NCBI RefSeq assembly: GCF_017483025.1
Contig: NZ_JAFUMA010000108.1
Location: 1-39,485 of the forward strand
Length of the DNA: 39,485 nucleotides
Source of the DNA: Anaerotignum sp.
GTDB lineage: Bacteria; Bacillota; Clostridia; Lachnospirales; Anaerotignaceae
Direction: 5' to 3'
The translations under genes and the position numbers were made by a program. Shown one piece after another: positions 1-8,953 of the stretch. Under the pieces are notes generated by a model. It was not told where the DNA came from. It did not search any database and worked only from the letters and a program-made list of their open reading frames with translations. Numbering within the stretch: position 1 is the stretch's first letter; each line of letters starts with the position of its first letter.

Positions 1-30
1 ATCAAAAATTTAATGCTAAAAATAAAAGTG

Positions 31-57
31 CCCTTGCAAATCTGCAAGGGCTTTTGT
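31..57 (+). terminator. Rho-independent terminator of a gene left of the window
   Basis: Eight-base inverted repeat CCCTTGCA/TGCAAGGG (31-38 and 43-50) with a 4-base loop, followed by CTTTTGTTT. It faces rightward, so it probably ends a plus-strand transcript that starts before this window. Confidence 0.8.
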
Positions 58-72
58 TTCCGTAGAGTATAG

Positions 73-321
73 CCTAATTCTGGCAATGGTCGATCAGAAA
101 CGAATTGCCTTTTCCCTGCCGCAGCATTGTCGTATCTGCGGTCGGAGGAGCAATATGTTCTTATAGATATGATGCAGGCGGAGGTGGTACAGCAGAGATT
201 ACAACAGTTGAATATTTTACATATCAAGTATGTGATGGATTCCCTGCGAAAGAATACCAGCGAGGTGAACTGCAAGCATAGCATATTGCATGCAGGTGCC
301 TCTTGTTGGGGGGAGCCATAA
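73..321 (+). pseudogene. Remnant of a DUF6017/replication initiator A-type gene
   Basis: The frame is open from just after a TAG at 70-72 to a TAA at 319-321. The only start available is a TTG at 127, with no ribosome binding site. The middle of the translation (EVVQQRLQQLN, then HIKYVMDSLRKNT) resembles the C-terminal DUF6017 region of RepA-like plasmid and ICE initiators, where I recall an EVVKxRFLKLN...HIEYVMDCMRxNTT pattern. The following part, which in the family continues as a conserved IRNIKxYLLAALYNAP stretch, is lost here and replaced by unrelated residues. What is seen is the local match and the decay; the family assignment is from memory. It is read as a scar of an old mobile element, not a working gene. 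Confidence 0.4.
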
Positions 322-351
322 GACCCCAAAGAATTTGATCTGCACTATTAG

Positions 352-366
352 TGAAATTTTATTTCA
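352..366. promoter_or_regulatory. Putative RpiR operator, distal copy
   Basis: TGAAA-TTTTA-TTTCA; with one more base each side it is GTGAAAT-TTT-ATTTCAC, a perfect 7-base inverted repeat. It has the same TGAAA-N5-TTTCA form as the sites at 533-547, 586-600 and 12353-12367. Its place about 180 bases upstream of the promoter would suit looping between sites. Assignment to the RpiR protein encoded at 12429 is inference. Confidence 0.5.
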
Positions 367-531
367 CATATGGTGAGAGGGTTCGGGGCGAAAGCGGGGT
401 GGTCTTTATAGATATACGAGAAAATGATTTCCTGAAAAGGCTTGATTTATTTGGGTTTCTGGGTGGGACGCAAAATGATGGAATTAAAATATATACAAAA
501 TGTAGAGATGTAGTTTGTTAAAGATTGTGTA

Positions 532-560
532 TTGAAACTTTATTTCATGCATGGTATATT
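532..560 (+). promoter_or_regulatory. Promoter of the TRAP/ETF catabolic cluster
   Basis: TTGAAA (532-537), 17-base spacer, TATATT (555-560). Transcription would start near 567, about 50 bases before the first gene. A putative operator covers the -35 and half the spacer, so control by repression is likely. Confidence 0.6.
533..547. promoter_or_regulatory. Putative RpiR operator overlapping the -35
   Basis: TGAAA-CTTTA-TTTCA, a perfect 5-base inverted repeat with a 5-base spacer. It shares arms and an almost identical spacer with the site at 352-366 (TTTTA). It lies on the -35 element at 532-537. Confidence 0.55.
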
Positions 561-585
561 TATTTCATAATAAGCAAGCAAAGAA

Positions 586-600
586 TGAATTATAATTTCA
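586..600. promoter_or_regulatory. Putative RpiR operator between start site and RBS
   Basis: TGAAT-TATAA-TTTCA: same geometry as the two upstream sites with one arm mismatch. It falls downstream of the predicted transcription start and just before the AAAGGAG ribosome binding site at 606-612. Confidence 0.4.
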
Positions 601-618
601 TTTGGAAAGGAGAGTACT

Positions 619-2034
619 ATGAATGACTTTATGTTTAACATGATTCGGTCAGAGCTGGAAGATGTTGTCGGCAGAGACAATGTCTCTGTGACAGAAAGTG
701 ACAAGATCAGCCACAGTGTTGACTACTTCTGGCTTTCCAGACTCTGGGAAGACCGCGGCAGAATGATGCCTCTGGCAGATTTCATCGTATATCCCGGCAG
801 TGATGAAGAAGTGGCGAAGATCCTGGTGATCGCTAACTACTATAAAATTCCTGTGTTCCCTTGGGGCGGCGGTGCGGGTTCTCAGGGCGGTGCCCTGGCA
901 GTCAAAGGGGGTATTCTGCTGGATATGAAGCGCATGAACAATGTCATCGAATTAGACGAAAAATCCATGTGCGTTACAGCGGAAGCGGGCATCAACTTTG
1001 CACAGCTGGAATGGTATGTGAATGAAAAGGGGTATTCCCTGATGCATTATCCCAGTTCCCTGACTTGCAGTACCTTGGGTGGTTTCCTGGCCCATAACGG
1101 CATTGGCGTTCTTTCTACCAAATATGGCAAAATTGATGACCAGTGTATGCATATCGAAATGGCGGTACCCAGCGGAAAGATTTTGAAATCCACACCCGTA
1201 CCCAAACATTCCTCCGGCCCCAGCATCCTGCATATGTTCCTTGGTTCCGAAGGTACACTGGGGGTTATCACAAAGGCGACGATGAAGATCTTCAAAAAGC
1301 CTGAGGTCAGAAAATTCAGAGCCTTCCTGTTCAAGGATGTACCTACAGGCCTGGCTTTCGGCAGAGACCTGCTGCAGGAATTCAAGCCTTCCATCATGCG
1401 TCTGTATAATGAAGAAGAAACAAAATCTATCATTAAAAACATCCTTGGCGTAGAAAAAGAAGGCGCATTCATGAATATCGCCATCGAAGGCAATGGGGAC
1501 ATCGTTGAGATCGAAGAACGTATCGCCCTGAAAATGTGTGAGGAAAGAGGCGGCATGGACCTTGGCTCTGACTACGGCGAAAAATGGTGGGACAGCAGAG
1601 TAACATTCTTCTACCCCGACCATGCGTTAGATCTGCCTAAGATGTTCGGCACACTGGATACCATTTCTACTTATTCCAATATGGAAAACATCTACTGGGC
1701 TTTGAAAAAGACCATGGAACAGTTCGAAGGTGTTCGTTTTATCGCTCATTTCTCCCACTGGTACGAATGGGGCGTAATGATCTATGACAGATTCATCATC
1801 GAAAATCCTCCTGAAGATCCCGAAGAAGCTATGCGACTGCATAATGAGATCTGGAATGCCGGTATCCGCGCAATTCTGGACAATGGCGGTGTAGTCAATG
1901 ACCATCATGGCGTCGGCATGAAGCTGGGCAGACTGATGAAAGAACAGTATAAAGAAAATATGGTTGTTTTTGAGGCGTTGAAGAAAGAACTCGACCCCAA
2001 CGGCATTATGAATCCATATAAACTTGGCTTGTAA
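619..2034 (+). CDS. FAD-binding oxidoreductase, GlcD/AGPS type
   Basis: 471 residues, a full-length member of the PCMH-type FAD oxidases with a C-terminal FAD-oxidase cap. The FAD-binding signature is at residues 81-104 (PWGGGAGSQGG, then GGILLDMKRMNNV), followed by VTAEAG (119-124) and GSEGTLGVIT (209-218). The C-terminal NDHHGVG (427-433) and LDPNGIMNPYKL end are typical of the group; HH429-430 are candidate active-site histidines. Family members oxidise 2-hydroxy acids or, in AGPS, exchange an acyl group on DHAP. With an Fe-S partner immediately downstream and ETF genes at the cluster end, a hydroxy-acid dehydrogenase role with ETF as acceptor is likely. Start chosen from AAAGGAG 6 bases upstream. 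The substrate is unknown. Confidence 0.85.
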   Translation: MNDFMFNMIRSELEDVVGRDNVSVTESDKISHSVDYFWLSRLWEDRGRMMPLADFIVYPGSDEEVAKILVIANYYKIPVFPWGGGAGSQGGALAVKGGILLDMKRMNNVIELDEKSMCVTAEAGINFAQLEWYVNEKGYSLMHYPSSLTCSTLGGFLAHNGIGVLSTKYGKIDDQCMHIEMAVPSGKILKSTPVPKHSSGPSILHMFLGSEGTLGVITKATMKIFKKPEVRKFRAFLFKDVPTGLAFGRDLLQEFKPSIMRLYNEEETKSIIKNILGVEKEGAFMNIAIEGNGDIVEIEERIALKMCEERGGMDLGSDYGEKWWDSRVTFFYPDHALDLPKMFGTLDTISTYSNMENIYWALKKTMEQFEGVRFIAHFSHWYEWGVMIYDRFIIENPPEDPEEAMRLHNEIWNAGIRAILDNGGVVNDHHGVGMKLGRLMKEQYKENMVVFEALKKELDPNGIMNPYKLGL

Positions 2035-2058
2035 AAAATAGAGGAGGAGGGAGAAAGA

Positions 2059-3120
2059 ATGTTATCGGGAAAAGCATTGAATACGATCAAGGCATGTCGT
2101 TTTTGCTGGATGTGCAGACATCTTTGCCCTGTTGGTCTGGTGACGGGCAAAGAATCCAACACACCCAGAGCAAAAGCGCTCCTGTTGGATATGGAACAAA
2201 AAGGAACTACAGAAATGCAGGTATACGCAGAGGACATGTTCCAATGCTGCTTATGCGCATCCTGTGCAACAAATTGTGAAACAGGCTATGAACCTCCCGT
2301 TTTTATCAGAGAAGCGAGAAGAAATATCGTAGCCAGCGGGCTGGCACCTGCATCCGTGATGGCTGCTATCGACAGCCTGATGAAAAAAGGGACAGAAGAA
2401 CAGAAGCCTGCGGCGGAAAAGGCAGATGTTCTGGTATATATCGGGGCCCATGGCACAGCTGCTGCAAAGGAAATGGCAGAAGCCTTTGGCTCTGTTCTGA
2501 CCAAAGCTGGTGTACCATATATGACGTTGGCAGAAGAGCCTGCCGATGGCAACGAGCTGTATGACCTGATGGGGGAAACAGCTGAAGGGAAGCAGATGGC
2601 GAAGAAATGTGCAGATGCCATCAACGGCAGCGGTGCAAAGAAGGTAGTGGTACTGAATCCTTCTGCAGCAAGAATGTTCAAGCAGGAATACCCCGCATGG
2701 GGCCTGGAGCTTTCCGCAGAAGTGGTAACAGCCACAGCCTTTGCGGCAGGGTTGCTGCAGGAAGGTAAACTGAAGATGAAACAAGCGGAAGGTGTTGTGA
2801 CCTACCACGACCCCTGCCGCCTTGCAAGAGATCTGGAGGAAACGGAACCTGCCCGCCAGCTGATCCGTGCAATGGGTTATGAACTGAAGGAAATGATCCA
2901 GAGCAAAAAGACGACAAAATGCTGCGGCGGTCTCGCGTTGGAAGCACACTCTCCCAAATTGGCACAGCTGACAGCATCCGGAAGAATTTCTGATGCAGAC
3001 CGCATCGATGTTCCCGTGATGCTTACAGCGTGTCCGGGTTGCAGATCTGTGCTGCGGAAAGGTGAAGGGAAAGCAGAGGTGAAGGATCTTTTCGTATTGC
3101 TGAATGAAAACACATTGTAA
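2059..3120 (+). CDS. Fe-S oxidoreductase, GlpC/GlcF-type with CCG domains
   Basis: 353 residues. Two N-terminal ferredoxin-like [4Fe-4S] motifs are visible: C13-x2-C16-x2-C19-x3-CP (23-24) and C63-x2-C66-x2-C69-x3-C73. The C-terminal half carries CCG-type motifs: YHDPCRLARDL, KCCGGLALEAHSP and ACPGCRS. This architecture is the electron-transfer subunit in glycolate oxidase (GlcF), anaerobic glycerol-3-phosphate dehydrogenase (GlpC) and lactate-utilisation complexes. It starts 24 bases after the FAD oxidase with a GAGGAGGGAG ribosome binding site, so the two very probably form one complex that hands electrons to ETF or a membrane acceptor. Cytoplasmic; no signal peptide. Confidence 0.85.
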   Translation: MLSGKALNTIKACRFCWMCRHLCPVGLVTGKESNTPRAKALLLDMEQKGTTEMQVYAEDMFQCCLCASCATNCETGYEPPVFIREARRNIVASGLAPASVMAAIDSLMKKGTEEQKPAAEKADVLVYIGAHGTAAAKEMAEAFGSVLTKAGVPYMTLAEEPADGNELYDLMGETAEGKQMAKKCADAINGSGAKKVVVLNPSAARMFKQEYPAWGLELSAEVVTATAFAAGLLQEGKLKMKQAEGVVTYHDPCRLARDLEETEPARQLIRAMGYELKEMIQSKKTTKCCGGLALEAHSPKLAQLTASGRISDADRIDVPVMLTACPGCRSVLRKGEGKAEVKDLFVLLNENTL

Positions 3121-3173
3121 GAAACGTGTTATAATTGGGACGTCTACAAAAAGAAAATCAAGGAGGGACTACT

Positions 3174-4214
3174 ATGAAGAAATTTTTTAGAATGGCAGTT
3201 AGCTTGACAAGGGTAGCGGCAATGGCTCTGACAGCAGGTTGTTCAAGAGGCGGTGCAAGTGATTCCGCAGCAGCAGATGGCGAAACCATCGAATTGAAAC
3301 TGGCCCACATCTACTCCACAAATTCCAACGAAGACAAATACTTCAATGAATTCAAAAACAGAGTAGAAGAAGAAACAGGCGGCGCTGTTAAAATTACAAT
3401 TTTCCCTAACAGCCAGCTGGGTTCTGAAGCAGAAACCATGCAGCAGGCGGTAATGGGTACGGTAGATATGGCCTTTGGCGAAGGTTCCTCCTGGGCAAAT
3501 GCGGTAAATAAACCCGAGCTGGGCGTATTCGGTCTGCCCTATCTGTGTTCCGATCTGGATGGGCAGGCAGCTATCATGCGCGATGTCGTTCTGCAGGAAG
3601 GTACAGATATGATGGTTCCCACAGGCGTTCGTCCTTTGTTCTCCTTCTCCGGTTCTATCAGACATGCGATCCTGGCAACAGAACCCATCTATACACTGGA
3701 TGACTGTAAGGGTGTAAAAATGAGAGTTCCCGAAGTTTCCCTGTTTGTTGATACATGGAAAAACCTGGGTGCAAACCCCACAACAACACCTTGGAGTGAT
3801 GTTTACACAGCAATTTCTCAGGGCGTAGTTGACGGCGCAGAAGTTGACGCATGTACGATCGTTGACTCCAACCTGCAGGAAGTAACAAAATATTACTCTA
3901 AAACTGGTCACATCAGCACGATCAACATTGTAGCGATCAATGAAGCAAAATGGCAGTCTATCCCTGCAGAATATCAGGAAATCATTCTGGCAGTAGGTGC
4001 TGAAGTACAGGAAGAACAGGTGGAAGCAAGAAAAGTTGCCGATGCAGAAGCAGTGAAGATCATGGAAGACGCAGGCGTAGTTGTAAATGAACTGGATGCA
4101 GGCGAATATGAAAAAATGGCAGCTGCACAGCAGCCCATGTATGATCAGTATGCATCTGAATACGGTTTGGGCGATCTGATCGCAAAACTGCAGGAAGTTG
4201 GCGCAGCTAAATAA
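3174..4214 (+). CDS. dctP: TRAP transporter solute-binding protein, DctP family
   Basis: 346 residues from the ATG at 3174, which follows AAGGAGGG by a normal distance; the in-frame TTG at 3135 has no such site. The N-terminus is a lipoprotein-like signal ending in MALTAGC, so the protein is probably anchored by a lipidated cysteine. The mature part has the DctP hallmarks: LKLAHIYS strand, FPNSQLGSE, GVKMRVPE (the family's carboxylate-binding arginine region), and TPWSDVYTAISQGVVDGAE. TRAP binding proteins bring organic acids to the DctQM permease using a sodium gradient. The ligand is presumably an acid, but the sequence does not say which. It is followed by an imperfect hairpin, which may raise its level above the permease. 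Confidence 0.9.
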   Translation: MKKFFRMAVSLTRVAAMALTAGCSRGGASDSAAADGETIELKLAHIYSTNSNEDKYFNEFKNRVEEETGGAVKITIFPNSQLGSEAETMQQAVMGTVDMAFGEGSSWANAVNKPELGVFGLPYLCSDLDGQAAIMRDVVLQEGTDMMVPTGVRPLFSFSGSIRHAILATEPIYTLDDCKGVKMRVPEVSLFVDTWKNLGANPTTTPWSDVYTAISQGVVDGAEVDACTIVDSNLQEVTKYYSKTGHISTINIVAINEAKWQSIPAEYQEIILAVGAEVQEEQVEARKVADAEAVKIMEDAGVVVNELDAGEYEKMAAAQQPMYDQYASEYGLGDLIAKLQEVGAAK

Positions 4215-4263
4215 GTAAAACGATAAATCATATAACTTGAAGTTCCTGTCACATAGGTAATAC

Positions 4264-4308
4264 ACGGGGCGTCATTGGGTTCCATATAATTCCCCTGTGG
4301 CGCCCTGT
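4264..4308 (+). other. Intercistronic stem-loop between dctP and dctQ
   Basis: Long imperfect inverted repeat (ACGGGGCGTCATTGGG with CCCCTGTGGCGCCCTGT) in the 125-base gap between binding protein and permease genes. No T-tract follows, so it looks more like an mRNA-stability or partial-attenuation element than a terminator; this would give more binding protein than permease. Confidence 0.5.
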
Positions 4309-4339
4309 ATTCACATCCTGACAGAGGAGGAGTTTTAGA

Positions 4340-4837
4340 ATGGCTTTATGGAAAAAATTTGATAAGATCCTGACAAATGTCCAGACGTATGTTTGTGCGG
4401 TCTTATTTATGGTCATTATTGTCATCGGCGCAATTAACGTGTTTTGCAGATATGTGCTGAATGACTCTATCACGTGGGCAGAAGAGGCTATGCGGTTCAT
4501 TTGCATCTGGCTGGTGTTTATCGGTTCCTCTTTGACCATTCGTATTGATGGACATATATCCATCGATATTTTACAAAGTATTTTGAAAAATACAAAGGTT
4601 AAATTTGTATTGTACGTGATCACAAGAATCGTGGCGGCATCTTTCCTGGTGGTGCTGCTGCCAGCATCCATTCAGCTGGTACAGAATATGAGTAATTCCT
4701 ATTCTTCAGCAGTTGGTATTTCTTATTCTGTTGTTTATTTATCATTCCCTATTGGCGCTGTATCGATGCTGCTGTCTTTCCTGAGCGCAGTCCCGAAGCA
4801 TGCAAAAGAGATTAAAGATGGAGGTGAAGCAAAATGA
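4340..4837 (+). CDS. dctQ: TRAP transporter small permease, DctQ family
   Basis: 165 residues with four predicted membrane segments, the usual DctQ size and topology. The family signature is seen after the first helix: INVFCRYVLNDSITWAEEAMRF, then IWLVFIGSSLTIR and DGHISID. DctQ is needed for stability and function of the large subunit. The start follows GAGGAGG. The last codon overlaps the dctM start (ATGA), so the two subunits are translationally coupled. Confidence 0.9.
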   Translation: MALWKKFDKILTNVQTYVCAVLFMVIIVIGAINVFCRYVLNDSITWAEEAMRFICIWLVFIGSSLTIRIDGHISIDILQSILKNTKVKFVLYVITRIVAASFLVVLLPASIQLVQNMSNSYSSAVGISYSVVYLSFPIGAVSMLLSFLSAVPKHAKEIKDGGEAK

Positions 4838-6117
4838 TTCCTATTGTAGTAGTTTCTTTGATTGTTATGATCATTCTGGGGGTTCCTATTTGCTTCGCAA
4901 TTGGTCTTTCCGGTTTTCTGGGTATCTATTTTGGCAGTACGTTGGATCTGTATATTGTTGTACAGAGATTTATCAGTGGTATCAACTCTTTCTCTCTGAT
5001 GGCGGTTCCTCTGTTCATTCTGGGCGGTGCCATTATGGATAAGGCCGGTATCTCCAAACGTATCGTAGGGTTTGCAGCAGCGCTGTTTTCCTGGCTGCGC
5101 GGCGGTCTGAGTATCTGCTGTGTTGCAGCGAATATGATTTTTGCCGGTATTTCCGGCTCCGGTGCGGCGGCGGTAAGTGCCATTGGTGGTATTACAGCCC
5201 CTGCCATGAAGGAAAAGGGTTATAAACCCGGCTTTGTAGCAGCTTTGATCGGTGGCGCAGGCTCCCTTGGCCCTGTTATCCCTCCCAGCGTTGATATGAT
5301 CGTTTTTGCATCCATCACGGGTCTGTCTGTCGGCAGAATGTTCATGGGTGGTATCCTGCCCGGTTTTGTAATCGGTCTTTGCCTGATGATCTTCTGTTAT
5401 ATCTACGCAAGAGTAAATAACATTGATTATGGCGGTAAATTTGAGCCGAAAAAAGCAGTCATTGCACTGAAAGAATCCATCTGGGCACTGATCATGCCTT
5501 TCATCGTTATCGGTGGTGTTATCTGTGGTATCTTTACAGCAACAGAAGCTGGTGTTGTTGCTTGTATCTATGGTTTGATCGTTGGTGCATTTATCTATAA
5601 AGAATTGAAATGGAAAGATATTATCCCTCTGTTTAAACAGGCAACAGAAAATACTTGTCAGGTTATGATGATTATTGGTGCATCCACTATTTATGGCTAT
5701 ATCTTCTCTCTGGCAAATGTAGGCGATATTATCTGTAACTTCATCCTGTCTCTGACAAGCAGTACAACGATGATCATGCTTCTGACTGCTGGATTCATGG
5801 TTTTCATCGGCTGCTTTATGGAAAGCCTGGCAGCAATGCCTATTATTCTGCCTATCGTATATCCTCTGCTGCAGAGCATGGGTGCAAACATGACACAGTT
5901 TGGCGTAATGTTCTGTCTGTGTACAGTATTGGGTGGTCTGACACCTCCCGTAGGTATTTATTTGTTCTTGTCCATGTCTATTGCGAAAGCGAGGATTCAG
6001 GAGGTCGTTCCATATCTGTTGGTCGTTGTAGGCATCATTCTTGCAGTTATCATTACGGCAGCATTTGTTCCCGGATTGACGTCCTTCCTGCCGAATTTGA
6101 TCATGGGACCTGCATAA
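4834..6117 (+). CDS. dctM: TRAP transporter large permease, DctM family
   Basis: 427 residues, very hydrophobic, about a dozen membrane segments, normal length. DctM features include the GISGSGAAAVSAIGGITAP motif with LGPVIPPSVDMIV, and the second-half repeat with LGGLTPPVGIYLF. It forms the sodium-coupled transport channel with DctQ and takes substrate from DctP. Starts in a 4-base overlap with dctQ. The complete P-Q-M set directly follows the oxidase pair, so the transported acid is probably the substrate or a precursor for the enzymes in this cluster. Confidence 0.92.
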   Translation: MIPIVVVSLIVMIILGVPICFAIGLSGFLGIYFGSTLDLYIVVQRFISGINSFSLMAVPLFILGGAIMDKAGISKRIVGFAAALFSWLRGGLSICCVAANMIFAGISGSGAAAVSAIGGITAPAMKEKGYKPGFVAALIGGAGSLGPVIPPSVDMIVFASITGLSVGRMFMGGILPGFVIGLCLMIFCYIYARVNNIDYGGKFEPKKAVIALKESIWALIMPFIVIGGVICGIFTATEAGVVACIYGLIVGAFIYKELKWKDIIPLFKQATENTCQVMMIIGASTIYGYIFSLANVGDIICNFILSLTSSTTMIMLLTAGFMVFIGCFMESLAAMPIILPIVYPLLQSMGANMTQFGVMFCLCTVLGGLTPPVGIYLFLSMSIAKARIQEVVPYLLVVVGIILAVIITAAFVPGLTSFLPNLIMGPA

Positions 6118-6170
6118 TAAAAAAAGAAAATAATTTGTTTTGGAGATAAAGAAAGTAGAGGTGTAATACT

Positions 6171-7490
6171 ATGGGATTACAGAAAGATATGTATGTTGAA
6201 GCGCAAAAGTATATGGTAGGTGGCGGCTCTGCCGGCGGTCGTTTCAATGCCACTTTGGGTCAGCCTTTGTATATGAGCAGATGTGAAGGTGCATACCTTT
6301 ACGATGCGGAAGGCAAAAGATATATTGATTTCCATTCCTCCGCAGGCCCTGCGCTGTTCGGCTACAAACATCCCAGAATTGAAAAAGCTGTTTTGGCGGC
6401 TATCGAAAAAGGTTTCTACTGGGGCTATGATTCTCAGGAAACAATCGAACTGGCAAAAGAACTGTGCAAACTGATTCCCAGTGCAGAAAGAGTACGTCTG
6501 GTCAATACTGGTACAGAGGTAACATTATCTGCGCTGCGCCTGGCAAGAGCTTATACAGGCAGAGAGATTGTCATTCGCTTTGAAGGTCATTTCCATGGCA
6601 TGCATGAAATGATCTGGTACAACCACAACAACGAAGGCAAAATGGATGAGATCGGCGAAATCGAAAATATCCCCGATGGTGCAGGCTTCCCTGAATGCTT
6701 CGGCAACGTGGTGAAAAATGTGGAATTCAACGACTACGAAGCACTGGAAAGAGTCGTAAACCGTTATAAGGATCAGGTGGCAGCCATTATTATGGAACCC
6801 ATTTCTTATAACTGCGGCTGCTATCCCGCAAGAAAAGAATATCTGGAAAAGGTACGTGAACTTTGTACAAGAGAAGGTATCGTTCTGATTTTCGATGAAG
6901 TTATCTGTGGGTACCGTATGCGCCCTGGCAGTGCCCAGGCGTATTACGGCGTAACACCTGATTTGACTACACTGGCAAAAGCCATCGGCGGCGGTCTGCC
7001 TATTGCGGCTCTGGTTGGTAAGAAGGAAATCATGGAAATGGGCGGCCCTACAGGCCCTGCTGGTGTCAGCGGTACATATTCCGGGGCGCTGATGCCCGTT
7101 ATGGCGGCTCTGGAATGTGCAAAAATGATCCAGGAACCCGAATTTTATGACCATATCGAAAAAATCGGCAACGCCCTGTATGGCGGCATCGAAGCGCTGA
7201 TGAAAAAACATGGCATCAAAGGTCATGTAAGAGGCGTGGGGGCTCGATTTGGTATCTACTTTGGCGTGGAAGACCCTGAGGATGACTATAACTGGAGAAC
7301 CGTAAAACAGAAATTCGATATGGAATTCAACAATAAATTCCTGACAGAATGCTTGAAGGAAGGTATCTATTTCCATAACTATGGCACAAGCCCTGTGCCT
7401 GCCCACAATGGCTTCGGCATCCAGCATACCATGGAAGATATCGAATATACACTGGAAAAGATCGATCAGATCTTTGCAAGAATTAAATAA
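6171..7490 (+). CDS. Class III aminotransferase, glutamate-1-semialdehyde aminomutase-like
   Basis: 439 residues of fold-type I PLP enzyme. The PLP-binding aspartate lies in LIFDEVICGYR (D242) and the Schiff-base lysine in TLAKAIGGGLP (K270); GTYSGALMPVMAA is the typical phosphate-binding segment. Closest in pattern to HemL (GSA aminomutase), but there is no haem gene nearby and it sits in a catabolic cluster with a transporter, so it probably acts on an amino acid or amino-aldehyde in this pathway rather than in tetrapyrrole synthesis. A weakish AGAGGTG ribosome binding site precedes the ATG. The next gene is a second, different class III aminotransferase. Confidence 0.85.
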   Translation: MGLQKDMYVEAQKYMVGGGSAGGRFNATLGQPLYMSRCEGAYLYDAEGKRYIDFHSSAGPALFGYKHPRIEKAVLAAIEKGFYWGYDSQETIELAKELCKLIPSAERVRLVNTGTEVTLSALRLARAYTGREIVIRFEGHFHGMHEMIWYNHNNEGKMDEIGEIENIPDGAGFPECFGNVVKNVEFNDYEALERVVNRYKDQVAAIIMEPISYNCGCYPARKEYLEKVRELCTREGIVLIFDEVICGYRMRPGSAQAYYGVTPDLTTLAKAIGGGLPIAALVGKKEIMEMGGPTGPAGVSGTYSGALMPVMAALECAKMIQEPEFYDHIEKIGNALYGGIEALMKKHGIKGHVRGVGARFGIYFGVEDPEDDYNWRTVKQKFDMEFNNKFLTECLKEGIYFHNYGTSPVPAHNGFGIQHTMEDIEYTLEKIDQIFARIK

Positions 7491-7528
7491 AACTATTGGG
7501 GACTAGAAATCAGGAGGAGGCATTTTTT

Positions 7529-8953
7529 ATGAACGGACAAGGTTTTGAAATTGAAGCAAGAGAAGTAAAACCCATTAAAACAAAGTACAGAACGATCTGC
7601 ACACCCATTCCTGTGCCCGAATCTTTCCCTCTGATTGAGGAAATGCAGAAATATGAACCCCGTTCTATGGCGGGTCAGCCTCTGATCGTATGGGATCATA
7701 CAGAAGACGGCTATATCATCTGTGACCCTTACGGCAACAGATATCTGGACTTTTCTTCCGCAGTTATGATCACAAACTCTGGTCATGCAAATCCCAAACT
7801 GCAGGAAGCCATCAAAAATGTGATCGATAAACCCCTGCTGGCATCCTATGCATTCCCTACAGCAGAACGTGTGGCAGCAGCGAAGGAACTGGTAAGCGTT
7901 TGCCCTATTCCCGATGCGAAAGCATTCATGCTCTCCGCCGGTACAGAAGCAGTAGAATGTGCATTCAAGCTGGCAAGAACTTACGGCAAAATGAAGGGCG
8001 GCCCTGATAAAAAGGTCATCGTTTCCTATGAAAGTGCCTTCCACGGTAGAACACTGGCATCCCAGCTGGTAGGCGGTACACCCAGCCTGAAGGACTGGAT
8101 CGGCAATCTGGATAAAGATGTATTCCAGGCTCCCTGGCCCAATGGCTATGAACACGAATGGGCAGATGAATCCCGTCCCGATTTCGATGAAGACAAAATG
8201 TTCCAGACACTGCTGGATACCATCACAAGCCATGGCGTAGAATTCAAAAACGTTGCAGGTATCCTGATCGAATCCTACAATGGCATTCAGTGTTATCCTA
8301 TGCCTAAGAGCTACGCAAAGAAACTGCGTGAATTCTGCGATAAATATGATATCGTACTGATCATGGATGAAATCCAGACGGGCTTCTGCCGTACAGGTAA
8401 ATGGTTCGCCTTCCAGCACTATGATATCCTGCCCGATATCTTTACAGCGGCAAAAGGTCTGAGCGGTGCGCTGCCTATGTCCTGCGTGTATGCTCGCAAG
8501 GAAATCATGGATCTGTATGCACCCAATACAATGACATCCACACATTCCGGCAGCCCTGTGGCAGCTGCATGTACAGTAGCAAATATCCAGTTCATGAAAG
8601 AAAATAAACTGGACGAAGTGGCTGCGAAGAAAGAAGAAATCATGCGTAAACACCTGACAGCCCTGAAGGAAAGATTCCCCAATAGAATCGCTTACGTAGG
8701 CGGTCTGGGTATGGCTTGGGCTTGCACTTTCGCAAATCCTAAAACTAAGAAAGGTCAGCCTGACTTTGCAACAGAAGTAACAAAGAAATGTATGGAAAAA
8801 GGTCTGGTATTCTACGCAGCAGTAGGTGCAGGTATCACAATGAAACTGACACCTCCTCTGATCATTCCTGATGAAGCACTGGAAGAAGCAATGGAAGCAT
8901 ATGCAGAAGCAGTGGCAGAAGCTGATGCGGAACTGCCCGCATACGAAGATTGA
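7529..8953 (+). CDS. Class III aminotransferase, acetylornithine/4-aminobutyrate type
   Basis: 474 residues from the ATG at 7529, 9 bases after AGGAGGAGG; an upstream in-frame start at 7496 lacks a site. Class III signatures: LSAGTEAVECAFKLAR, YESAFHGRTLAS, LIMDEIQTGFCRTGKW (D280) and FTAAKGLSGALP (K309, Schiff base). The N-terminal 45 residues before the aminotransferase core (PIPVPESFPLIEEM) resemble those of omega-amino-acid transaminases such as GABA or taurine:pyruvate aminotransferases. It would move an amino group from an omega-amino donor to pyruvate or 2-oxoglutarate. It is not closely similar to the aminotransferase just upstream, so the pathway probably has two transamination steps or two amino substrates. 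Confidence 0.85.
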   Translation: MNGQGFEIEAREVKPIKTKYRTICTPIPVPESFPLIEEMQKYEPRSMAGQPLIVWDHTEDGYIICDPYGNRYLDFSSAVMITNSGHANPKLQEAIKNVIDKPLLASYAFPTAERVAAAKELVSVCPIPDAKAFMLSAGTEAVECAFKLARTYGKMKGGPDKKVIVSYESAFHGRTLASQLVGGTPSLKDWIGNLDKDVFQAPWPNGYEHEWADESRPDFDEDKMFQTLLDTITSHGVEFKNVAGILIESYNGIQCYPMPKSYAKKLREFCDKYDIVLIMDEIQTGFCRTGKWFAFQHYDILPDIFTAAKGLSGALPMSCVYARKEIMDLYAPNTMTSTHSGSPVAAACTVANIQFMKENKLDEVAAKKEEIMRKHLTALKERFPNRIAYVGGLGMAWACTFANPKTKKGQPDFATEVTKKCMEKGLVFYAAVGAGITMKLTPPLIIPDEALEEAMEAYAEAVAEADAELPAYED

